A stretch of DNA of 64,000 nt, taken from Acestrorhynchus altus. Taxonomy: Eukaryota > Chordata > Actinopteri > Characiformes > Acestrorhynchidae. Every line of letters starts with the position of its first letter. The first letter of the stretch is position 1. Position numbers and translations under genes: made by a program. The DNA lies in the NCBI GenBank assembly GCA_034509495.1, contig CM067503.1, positions 47,796,274-47,860,273 on the forward strand, in the 5' to 3' direction. Positions 36,539 to 49,100 of the stretch are shown here, in pieces. The notes under the pieces are model-generated. The model saw nothing but the letters and a program-made list of their open reading frames with translations, ran no database searches and was not told the origin of the DNA.

Positions 36539-39500
36539 TATGAGATCTTTATCTCAAATCCTTGTGAATCAAGGTATCAGTGGAAACAAACTGTGCTGTT
36601 CATCACACACTTTGCATCACAGTTCAGCAAGAATATTTGTTTTGAAAAGTAATAAAGTAATAACTCTTCCAGGCAGAGGTGGTTGCTATGGAGTTGCATG
36701 GTGGTTGCTAGGCCACAGCTTCTAAGTCCCAGGTGGTTGCTAAGGTATTTCAGGTGGTTGCGTATGTGTGAAGTAGTTGCGGTGGTCTCCTATATGGTTA
36801 AGGGTCACTAGTGTATTTGTATCGTCTGTACACACGCCGGGTGAACAGCCCTTTAAAAAAACTATACATTGCTATGGAGATGAACATAATTCTATACATC
36901 TCACAGTCAGACTGAAGAATCTGGAGATGGAACAGTGTCCCCACCTCAAAGACTGCAGAACGAGATATTTTTCTTCCACTGCTTCCAGCCTTGGTTCACC
37001 TTCATCCACACCACAAACCCACACAAACCCACGCATGAAAGTGTCCATCTGATGTACGATAACGTGCCCGATTATTATATTTTACTTATTTATAGTGTCT
37101 GAAATATGGAGCGAGAGGTTCACCAGTGGATCTTCTGCAGGGTTGCAGACTGTAAGCCGGTCAGTTGTGGTGAAGAGGGAGCTGAGCCAAAAGGCAAGGC
37201 TCTCAATTTACTGGTCAATCTACGTTCCGACTCTCAACTCTGGCCACAAGCTGCTGGACTCTCCCTTAGAGATAAGGAGAGATGGGGAGTTCAGTCATCC
37301 GGGAGGGGCTTGGACTACAGCAGCTGCTCCTCCATGTCTAGAGAAGCCAGCTGAGGCGGTTCAGGCATCTGGTTCGGATGCTTCCTGGTCGTCTCCCTTG
37401 TCTGACCGGGAGGAGGCCCCAGGAAAGACCCAGGACACAGTGGAGAGGTCATATCTGCCTTGGCATCCCCCTAGAAGAGCTGGAAGAGGGGGCTGGGGAG
37501 CAGGAGGTCTGGGGCTCTTTGCTTAGTCTGCAGACCCTGTGACCTTGGACTTCAAGTTAGATGAAATATGGACAGACTACTCATTGGTCCATGAACATTC
37601 AAGAACTGTTTCTCTGCTTTTGTTTTGAGCCAATATCTGGTCAAACCTGTAACACCGTACTGGTACGAGTGGATCTGATATCTGGAGTGTTTATACCTCT
37701 GCTTCTCTACTGGACTGAGAACAGTCCACCAACCAGAAATAGCCAGTCCTGTAGGCAGCGTCCTGTGAGCACGGATGAAGGACTAGAGGACGCCCAACAC
37801 AAACTGTGCACGTGAATTCATGTCTGTAAGGTGGAGCAACAAGGTAGGAGTGTCTGAAAGAGTGGACAGTGAGAGGACAGTGTCTGATCCACTCAAATCA
37901 GTGGACCACACTAATCCACACCATGTGACTGTGACTGCAGTGCTGAGAATGATGACCCACCACCCAAATACAACGTAAAATACAAACATACCAACAGTCA
38001 CCGACTGATTTGGGGCCATTGTGCCCCCTTGATGGATTCGTCCGTAAAGAAACAATAGAAACATAAACTTACGGAAGAGAAGAATTAAAACTGAGGTCGG
38101 TACGAGTTTCACGTGTTACTTAAGAGGTATTTTCCTAAAACGACAGCTTTCTATCAGCTCAGGATATGGAACACGAAACACACAGCATTTGCTTAGGTTT
38201 CATTTTCCATGGACCAGGAGAAAGGACTTCAAAGATGTGAAACAAGCAGCAGATCCGTTTGCTGGCGTCTCAATCCCTGCCATCTGTTGCCAAGGAAACA
38301 GTAGCTGAGAGTGTAGGCGGCACACAACCTGACTTGGAATGTCTTCCAACAACTTACTACAACCAAGTCATAGAAAAAATGACTTTATTTTAGTAAATTA
38401 TAACAATGGAAGCGTGCATCTTCCCCCTCCTACAACTTCCAGGGTTTAAAACCATCATGAAAGTGAAAGTGAGCTGTTAAATATGGTGTCGTTAACTGGT
38501 ACGTGTCCCGACGGTGTCAACATTACAAATGTCGTGGTCCGATTTGGTCAGTGGCTGTCGGGTCTGGATGGACCCTGGCCAAGGCTGCACATATGGAGCC
38601 TTTGTTGAATCTAGCAGATCTCAGACCCAGCTTGCAGTGTCCCCTCCACAGTAAGGAGAGCTCCGTTGAAAGAGAGGAGGAGATGTCACTATGTCCCGAA
38701 GGGATTCTCACAACAAGGTGTAATCACTCTCGTCAAAAGCGAAAGACCAGTAGAAACGTGGAGCTGTGGAGTGCTGCAAACCTGGCCACGTTTCTACAGT
38801 TCTAAAGAACTACCTCCGAAACCACAGCAACCATCTTGATCATCGAGGTGGCTGCAAAGGAGGCCACGTCTCGGATGTCTTTCTGCCTCCCCAGGAAAAA
38901 TGGTGAGGAAATGGGTTTTGGTCTCTTCACCTGACAGATGTGCTGGAGGCAAGCAGAGCGGCAAACCTGTATCAGCGACCAACCAGCTATTTTTATCATT
39001 ATGCTGCTTCATGTCTCTTTAATCAAACACCAATACGGTATTTTTGGCACACTGAGAAATAGACTATCCCCCATGCTGTCTCTGCTCAGGGACACGGCTG
39101 TCCTGTTAGGAGACGGAGAGAGAGCGGGATTTGGGAGATCACAGAAGAGGAGAGAAGATCCAGGGAGAATGAACGGCAAAATACTGAAATCCCTGCTTTT
39201 GTCCACGTAATCCTCAGAAAGCATCATCAGAAACATCCCGGTTACAGAGATGCAAACCTGCACGTACGGAAACGCAACCATGTACAACAATCTGAACCAA
39301 ACAGGGAACCGGAGCACCTGAAGTCCGTTCCTTGAGATCTTTAAAGATCACACATGATGCGTGTGATGAACGTCTGCCATGACTCACCAACAACCACAGC
39401 TTCAAAAGCAGCAAAAACGGCCCCAGTAAATACTATACTTTACAAATCACAAGTCTCTCCAGTCAAGAAAGTCCTCTCCTGCATGATGACTGTGCCCATA

Positions 39501-40070
39501 ACTTAATAGTGAGAACATTGTTGGCAGCAGGGATCCAAAAGGGTGAGTCAGCAGTGCAAACTTCACTCCTTGCTGGACTCTTTGTTCTATATCACACAAA
39601 AGCCGTTCATCTTGGGCTGCTGAACGAAAAATGATGAAGCTGATTTTTATCAGAACTTTCATGGTTTTAAAGAACTATTACAAATGTCTTAATTACAAAG
39701 GAAAGTCAAATAATCAGACAAAAATCTGCTTAAACATTCAAATGGTTCTTTGACGTGTACGTAGTCTTTTTTTTATAACACAAGCTGATTTTTTTTTTTC
39801 TCAGGTAGATCATTTTATTTTCCCCAAACACAATCACTCCCCTGAACAACGCTGCCAAGTAAACAATGGCAATTATACAAAGGAGCAAAACGAAAGTAAG
39901 AGTTGAAGGACTACGTTGCAGATCCAGAGGTGAAGCTGCCACTTTCTTGTCGGTCCGCCCAGACTCTGGGTCAGCTTCTGCTGTTTAGGAAGTCTCTCCC
40001 AGAAATTCAACTCTTCCTGGAGAAAAGAGGAGCTGTGGTTATGATGTCAAAACCCTGTCTTCTGTTTTTC

Positions 40071-40147
<77 letters not shown>

Positions 40148-43100
40148 GCCTTTTTCAGAGTAGATTCTGTTGTTTTACATGCTGGATTATTCCCCGATAG
40201 CTGATGACAGGTCGGTGGTTAGAGAGGGGACGGTTTGGTGTGTTATGTGTACCATTTCCACAGGCAGCAGGTTCTGGGCAGCTACATTCTGGTATTCTAG
40301 GCATCATAACTTGGGATCAGAATAACCTGCAATGCGTGAGCATCGCATTTAAGGTGGTAATAAAAAATCGGCAGTGTGTTTTTGAGAATCGATACAGTAA
40401 CACAAATCGTAATACCTTCCATTACTTCAATTTTATAACCATTACTATAAACAGATCCCTTAGAAATGAGATTTTTTTGGTGTGTTATGAGTATAATGGT
40501 GTATTTAAAGCTGGTATCTATTTTCTAAAACGGGGATATGCTCTTTAAAAACCTTCCTCTCACTCCATTCCAGCGCTGTCCTTGGGTTTCCATCATCTGT
40601 CGTCTGATTATAGCACTTGCACAGAGAGTTATTAATGTTAAGAGTGCTCAAACTCCATCCCTTGGTAGTAAGTAGGGCCCTTGACAGCCATTTATACACA
40701 CATGTGAACAACCTGCTTGCCATTCCTTTCCGCTTCTCTCCACCGGCCGGCATTGTATCGAGTTTGCATCACGGAATGACATCAGGCCTCAAGCATCCAG
40801 CCAGTTCCATTGACTGCAATAGCTAAATATGGCAGTGGGCCGTGGGGGGAGTGTGGCTGAGTGGGAGGCTTGAGGCCAGCTCCATTACACACACTCAAAG
40901 ACATTCTTTCAGAGAATCCAAGCTCACCACATTTTTGGAGATGCTCCGTAGATTAAGCGAGGGTTCCTTATTCGGAACATTTACACTGCAGAACATGACA
41001 TGGCTGATGAGCACAAGCTGTTGGGAGAGTCTGCAAGGAGTGTTTCGCTTCCATAACAGGACAGTGTCTTACGCACTCTTCCTGTAAAGCCTGGGGTCTT
41101 TAATCAGCGCACACGTTCAGTAACATCAACGTGTAAACAGTGGTTGAGAACCGAGTCGAGAACCGAGTCGCTCTGGACACGAAACTCAGAAGACGACGTC
41201 AAAAACATCTCAACGTCTTTGTTTAGACAAATAAATAATTGTCCGTGCTCCCCTGCGTCAAAAGTTCATTTAGAATGCACATGATAATAAAGAACGTGAT
41301 AACTTTATCCATAAACAGTCACAAAATATTGCCAAACATGTCTAATATACTGATTACGTCTTAAAGAAAACAGGCAGAGAGAAGAATGAACAAACATGGT
41401 GATTAGGACCAACAGCAGCCTCGGGAGGTCTCAAAACATACAAGGTAGCGATTTGAACCAACAGTCAGTTGAGGTCTCAGAACAAAAGAGGTAGTGATTA
41501 AGACCAACGGCAGTCAGGGGGAGGTCTCAAAACAAACCAGGTGGTGATTAGGCTTAATTGTAGACAGGAGCAGTTCTCAGGACAAACCAGGTGGTGATCA
41601 GGACTGACAGTCAGGGGGGCGTCTCAGGACAAACCAGGTGATGATCAGGACTACCGACAGTCAGGGGGGCGTCTCAGAACAAACCAGGTGGTTTTCAGGA
41701 CTACCGACAGTCAGGGGGGCGTCTCAGAACAAACCAGGTGGTGATCAAGAGATCTGATCAGCAGGCAGAGCTGGTATAAACCGTAACCACTCCATCGGTT
41801 CAGGGTTTGGAATGTTTTCACAGCGTACGGACGGCTTAGATCACACAGACACAGGCCGTCAGCACTTTCTAAGAGGATTCTGCTGTCCTACGCTGCTGTT
41901 TGAACCGTTTGTCATCAGCAAGGACAGCAAATAAAGAGGTGAACGGGAACGTGTGAATGGGTACTCCATAAGACCAACCTAATTTGGTTACTGCCCTTAA
42001 AAGTAACAACTTCCGTACTCAACCACAAATTCTATTGAATAGAAAACACTCAACAACACACTCCTACTTCCCATCATGGCTTTGACCGCTTCTAGATAAA
42101 AGAACGCTTCGTCCAAATCACTAAAAATAAAGAAGACAAAAGGACAGGCAAAGGGCACAGCCACTCAAAAACAACTGTGGGGAAACGAGGTTGGGGCTAT
42201 TATGTTTTCCACATGGATTCACTATGAAGGACACGGACTGCTACGGACCGCCATCCACCTCCCTCTGCAACTGCCATCCCAACCACCACAAGGCCACCGC
42301 TGTGAGCAATCGGTAAACACGGAGGTCAATTAGCCTGATTGAGTCTCATGTGCAAGTGGGAGGGGCCTGATGCTAAGTGCTCTTCTGCCAGAGCGCTTCT
42401 ACTGTAGTTGAAGATGATGATGCTAGACCCTCACCATTTAATAGTGCACAACAGGCAGCTTCCAGCCCAAGGCTGCCTGCCTCTCAGCTACCGACTCAGT
42501 AAATGCACACTCTTCCTCCACTTCCATCAGCCTGGAATCTAAAGGATGACACGAGAGAAGGGTTCAGACCTTCACTCGGCGAAGGAGAAAGGAACACACG
42601 ACCAAGACACTTAGACAGAGGGCGGAGATGAAGTCGCTCCTTTTTATGACCTCAGCAAATCCATCAGAGGTTTGGTTATGATGGCGATTGCAATGTAACG
42701 GCAAAACACTTGAGAAGAAGGCAGCGAATAATTTGGGAGATAAGACCAAAGTGCAGAGATGACAAATCCCTAAAAGGTGTCTGTAAACATATTTTCTGGC
42801 GCAGCTGAAAAGCTTCGGTAACCTCTTTCCACACTTAACGCTTTTCCACCGACAGAACTCTGGCTCTTACACGGGTTCTGTTCGTGCATTTCGTTGAACC
42901 AGCCCACGTTTACACCAGCTTCGGTGGAACCGAGGATATATCACAGAATGTCGCCATCAACAGAGGGCGCTGCACAGCGTCGGCAAACAGAAGTGAGGAA
43001 ACGGTGGCGCGTATAGACGACCTGCGAGCGTTTGTGCTGTTGTAGATGTTTTTCTCCAAAAAGCAAATATGGATCAACCTTTGGCGATAAGAATACGTAG

Positions 43101-46100
43101 ACGACTACAACGTGCGAAAGTAATGGTTGGTCTTTATTGACATAGTATTAAGGGCTTTACATTGACAATACTATTGCGCTTTGCAATCATTTCTAAGAGC
43201 ATTTATTGTCCAAATAAAAATAGCAGTTGAGCTCTTATAGAATGGATTTAATGGCCTAATAGAATCCAACCATTTCAGGTGCAGTAAGACCACACGTCGT
43301 TGGACTTAAAGTGGATGTGGCTGCAGTAATCAGCTTCAGTTTTAAGCATTCAGCACCAGCCCTAGACTGTGCTCTCCTTGGGGAGCTCATTGCAGGAATG
43401 TTTTTTGGTTAACAAGATCTTAGCAGGTATGAGGTTCTCTTTCGCTTTGAAGCCCAGGGGGCAGGTGGAGGGGTGGGTGTTTGGGGGATGCAGGGAGAGA
43501 GGAGATTTGGCTTCAAAAGAGGTGGTACTTTTGAAAGAAGGCCAATGTACGTTCATTTCTTTTAACATCAGCATGTGTTTTTTCCCTTTCTTTTGAAAGA
43601 GGTCAGGCAGTTTATGTTCTCACCACCGTAGCCTCATGTTCAGTTCTATATTACAGGTGGGAGCACATTACAAATGCCATGTTCCACAAAATGCAGCTAT
43701 CAGTGAGGGATCCGCCCACAGGGGTACGAGGGGCCGCTGCACAGCAGTCTAAAGCTTCTTCGAGAAGGTCCGCAAATCACATTTGCCTTCAAACAAACCC
43801 AAATACTCGTGAAACCTACCACACTCTGCAGTAAACATGACGTTCTATAGGTGGCGCTGTATCTACGAGTGTACATGAGGACTGAGCCAAGATCTTCTGC
43901 TGTGGCATCTCAAGCGAATCAACTGCCTGCCATTCCGTCCTTTAATGTATCGACTACTCCTTCACAATGCATCATCACAATTACTTGGAGCACTCCATCA
44001 TCACAGTTAATCACGTTACGGGGCTCCTGAATCATGCCCAAGCCATGCTCTACGTACCCATTTCTTTTTCAGTGTCTGTGAGCCTCAAAAAATGGGTCCA
44101 TGCACTAATTAAACCACCTCTGGTGGTTTGGCCCTAATAATAATAATGTTTCATCAAGACAATGTTCCAGCACACACACACCTAAGCCTACTAAGAGATG
44201 GCTGGGTGAAGGTCCTATCTGATGTTTTAGCCTGATCAGCGAACATCTAATCTCACATTAACCACAAAATTACTGGACAAACCACTGCTGGCCAACTGTG
44301 AGAGGACATTAAAATGTACTGGAACAACACCGACATGTCCATGTCATTAAGGCTACCTGCAGATTCATTTCAGCGTTTGAAAGAAGAGAGAAACCAGATC
44401 AAGACGCGTCTCTTGGTTCACTAAAATGTGAAAAAGGCAGCTGAGCAGCTGGAAGCTGACTATAAAACAGCTGGATTCTCTATTACAGTGTAATAAACAA
44501 TCTTTCCATGATACTCTGTTGAGGGTTCTGTATAGAAGCTTTTAAAATGATCTTTAAAGAACCAAAAATGCTCATTCTTAATAGTAATTCATAACTACAG
44601 AACCCTCGACAGCCCGTTCTTCATCAATCTGAAGAACCCTTTATTCATTCAAACGGTTCACTTTAGAATCTGTTCTTTACTAAAGCTCAGAAGCTCGTTG
44701 GGCTCAAATTGTGAAAGAGTGCTTCAGGGAGCAGGACACATCATGTGTGAAAGTCCAGACCTGAGAATCTTTGGGATGTACTAGAGAAGACTTTGGACAG
44801 TGTCCAAATGTCCCATCATCAACAAGATCTTGGGGAAAAAAGAATGCAACTCTGGACAGGAATGTTGTGACGTTGCAGAAGCTTGGAGAAACGATGCCAC
44901 GAGGAATGCGTGTCGTAACCAAAGCTAAACGTGGTCCAACAAAATATTAATGTGGCATTTTTTTGGCCAGGCAGTGTTTAGAATTGTGCCTAGAATTTCA
45001 GGAGAGCACAACTGGCCTTGCTCTCTCCGGGTTGGTAGGGTGACCCTCTCTCTGTCCCATCCCAAACCAAGATGGTAGCCAGCAGAGCGGTCAGTAAGCT
45101 GTTTTGCAAGACTGAAGTGGTCAAAAACATTTCATGCTTGGTAGCATCATGTATGATGGGACCTACAGGCCGATACTTACCTTCTTTGCATTTCCAGCTC
45201 CTCTTGCGAAGGGCCATTCTGCACCTGAGGGTTCTGTCTTGGCAACGTGGGGCCTGCACAGAGGGATGAGATACATCTGCATTAAACTTTAGCTAAAACT
45301 ACAGTGACTGGTTGCAACAATCACACAAATGTGGCACCAAGACAGGCAGAGACGTTATTCAATCTGTGAAAGTGGGCAAGCACCAGAACTTGTCCATACT
45401 TGACTCGGGGGGGAAGTGATATGGAGGAAATGGAAGAATCCAGAGCTCCAGACAGATGATTTGTTACAAATCGGTGAAGGAGATGGGCTTTCTAAAGGTC
45501 CCTTCCCAGACGCCTATGTAGCTACATCCTTCTTTCTAATGGCTGCAGGGAGCTCTTTGGATCTGGCTTTGGATCTTCACTCCAACAATGAAGAGCAAAC
45601 CCATACACCAATCTGCCCAATATTACCCACTAAAAATACTGAAACATTAAACTAAACCATTCATATTCAGGAAAAATGACTCAAGCATGTATTTAATAAT
45701 AAAAAATGCATAATAAACAGAAAAGCAGAAAAGCACAGCGTGACATAACATTTCACAACACACACATCTTTAAACACAACTGAAACGCTGGAAAGCAAAG
45801 CCAGAGGCGAAAGCGGGAGCAGGGCTAATAAAAGCTGACCGCTGCCACAGGCTTGCCTTGTACACCAGCACCAGATCAATGCTGTATTGAACAGGTGAGA
45901 GCGGTCTGTTTACCCAGTATGGAGGTGAGACTCTTTCCACACTTCATTACCAGACTACCAGCGACCTCTGACATTTCCTGTTTGGTCTCCTTACAACGTT
46001 GGGACAAGGCCTCCGTAAGGAAAAGACCCCCGTGACCCTTACACCAGTCAAAAAGATAAACAAATGAGGCCAAACAACTGCAGCCCAACATGCCTGTGTT

Positions 46101-49100
46101 TGATCACTATACTGCAGCCCTTCATTGGAGAGCAAATCTAGTTACGTTCATCAAGGACAAGGTGAGAACCTTCATTGATCAGAATGGAAGTAGAAACATC
46201 TGCACAGCATATTTCAAAAACTGAAAAATGGATTTTGATTGGACTTTGGACAGACAATGAGGGTTTGACTCTGGAACAGTGCTGCCCTTCAAATCACAGT
46301 GCACTATACAAGTGCAGAACTACGATGAATACATGGCTGGAAACCCCGCGCAGTCACTTCCTGTCCAACAGCCTGGGATTGACTGGCATCACCAGACTCT
46401 GGAGAGCTTTCCTGGCAATGTCCTGCCAGGAGTACATTTCAGTTTCTGATTGCTTTCAGTTCGTTCTCCTTTCACATTTGTCTTTGATATGTGGAATAAA
46501 AGCTCAGTGGAGTTTAGCTTGGGTGACTCACCTGGCAGCAAAGACCAGACCACTTTTCAGGCCTGATAAAGTCCAGAACTGCAGCAGCAGAATGCTTTAA
46601 CTTGTTACTTTGATGCAAGCTGAAGGTCCTGTGCAATTCCAGTAAACTGTTACTTTATGCCTGAGTCTAACCAGTTGTTCCCAGCCTCTGAGATGGTAAA
46701 TGTGTCCATTTGTGATAAATCAAGAACAAGTTCTATGTTCTCTAAGTCTATGTTCCTTAATGTGCTACAGGTGCTTTGTCATGCAAAGGTCCAGAGATGG
46801 TCACACGAGTTAGCAACCCTCGTTTAATTAGCACTTAAAGCTGCACACCTGTTCACATTGGGGTGAAGTTCATATCTACTGGACTAGGGGCATGGTGGAC
46901 ATGAATTACTAAATTGAAGATAAAGCGTCTCGTCTCCAGTACACAGCTAATCTTTATTCATAAGTAAGTAGGACTTATGAGGACGAGGAAAGGTGTGGTT
47001 ATACAGTTATTTATTTTATGGCTTTGGCAGTTACGCAGTTGATGCAGGCGGTGCTTTGCAGTCGAGGAGTGTTTTGGCACTCAGACTAGATGTCTCTGAC
47101 CACCTCCAAATGTGGTTTGGGTGACTGGAATAGCGTGTCCTCAAGACATATTGTATCCCATTCACACCTGCTCTGGCCACATTAATGCCAGGTGTAACGC
47201 AAGAGTAATGGAATAAAATCATTGCTTCATTAATCTCAGAGGGAAATTGCTCACCTTGTGTTCATCCACCCAAAGCAATGCACTAATATGCTACCACTAC
47301 GATATTAGGACCACGGGTTCAAATCCAGGGTCAATACTGGTTGCCATTGGCAGCCGGAGTCTGAGAGAGCAGAAATTGGTGGATGGGTAGATGGTGCTCT
47401 CTCCTCACATCACACTCAGAATGAAGCAGGCCGGCACAGGCGTCTGATATCCATTGCATCAGAGCTGGGGACCCGATGCTTTCCTCAGAACATGTTGGCT
47501 GACCAGCTAAATTGACGCAGAATGATGTTAAATTGCAGTGATTGACCTCACATGTATCGGAGGAGGCATGTGAAGCATCCTATGTGATAAGAGGAGTCTG
47601 AATGGGGTTGGAGAATTGGCACCAAATTGGGGGTGGAGGTGGTGGTGGGGGGATTAGGACACCAAAGACTAATAGCAACGACTAGGTATTTGAACCATTT
47701 TACAGGGTCCACAACTGACATGAAAACTGACCTGCTCAACACAGACAAATGAGACCACTGCACTCAGAGATTGGCTCAGATCCAAAAAGCACTAAACTTC
47801 ATCTCTGATGGGTTCTGGGTTCTTCCATCACACCAGTGTGGTGTCCTACCACCATTAGATCACACAGACAAAGACATTTCCTTTATGCTTTCCTTTCATC
47901 TTCATGCAACAGCTCATAAAACCATAAACAGACATGCAAGAAGCATCCACAAAATAATATCCCAAAGGAGTCTACAGTGTTCAAGACCTGTCCATCATAG
48001 GCCACAGTTTCACCAGCATAACAGAAAACAGGTAAAAAGACCATGAAACATCATGCATTCAAGGATGTCCTCAAGATCCTTTTACTTGGGGGAAGAAAAA
48101 TCAGTCATACATGAGACGAAGGAGACGCCAACCCTCTTCTGACAGCAGATGTATCGGAGCAGTCCATCCTGGCAGCCTTTGGGAGTGCCCTTTGCAAGTG
48201 TGTTAACAGCACTAGAATTAACCACCACACCTCCCTCAATGGCATCAAGCGACCTCAGGGACAACAGCATGGTGCCCAAACTATCCTGTCCTGGTAACGC
48301 GAGGCTGGTAGGCTGGCTTCGTGCCGTGACGTCCAGCTTTTACTGAGCAGGATGCGGACTGCTCATCGCACTTTCCGGCTCTGATCAATTATTCATGGCT
48401 GGATGGGCGAAGGGCAAAATAGTGCCGCCCTTCAAATCAGATCAGCCGTGCTGCATTCGGCTGGTGGTAAGGCATGTGTTTGTGAGTAAGGTTAACCCCT
48501 TCATGACCAGCAGGACAAAGACACACAGTCATTTTTTCATGATATAAAATCATAAAGCAAATAAGTAGTAATATTCAGGCTGCGGGATTATTTCTAGGTA
48601 AATATAAATATGTAAACACATATGCAACACTGACCATCGAGGCCTCAGGACAAAAATGTCTCCACGGAGACGGTTTAGACATTTTAACCCATAAAACCCA
48701 GATCTTGTTTATAGTTTTTGTAATAATAATAATTGAGAAGCTCATTGGTGTCTTTTTCTTATTGAGGCAACTGTTACAGATTTGTCCCAGTAACAGTTTC
48801 ATAACCAGTATTTAATAATGGAGTCACAACTGGTTAAATATAATAATATTTTATTAGTGTTTGAGTGATTAAATGGGTTGGAGCTCCAGACCTTTAGAAA
48901 GAAAAATACACTAAATGAGATGCTTTTGTCTCGGGGACCGACCAAACACTTGTAAATGAGGTCACACCGTCACACATTCTGTCCTGTGATGTGTCCAAGA
49001 TGTTCAGTCTGGGTCACTTGGGGACTTCATGAATTAAAGTGAAGGACAAAGCGCTGTAAAGAACCTTCAAAGGGTCCGAGACACACGTCACTGAGGGTCC

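Larger units (their letters stand above)
31272..45180 (-). other. enah: ENAH intron upstream of LERER exon
   Basis: About 13.9 kb. The repeats at 32.5-34.2, 36.5-38.0, 40.1, 41.4-41.75, 42.8-43.1 and 44.1-44.96 kb are listed separately. Stretches such as 34.2-36.5, 38.0-40.0 and 43.1-44.1 kb contain no recognised exon, RNA gene or element. The homologue of the mammalian INV exon was looked for and not found. Confidence 0.6.

Noticed and set aside
38503..39317. Several 60-100-codon frames considered as a possible nested gene
   Set aside because: No homologue recognised, no consistent splice sites, and frames on both strands overlap without codon bias.
41390..41752. Possible CRISPR-like array
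   Set aside because: Units are contiguous with no unique spacers, and the genome is vertebrate; it is a minisatellite.
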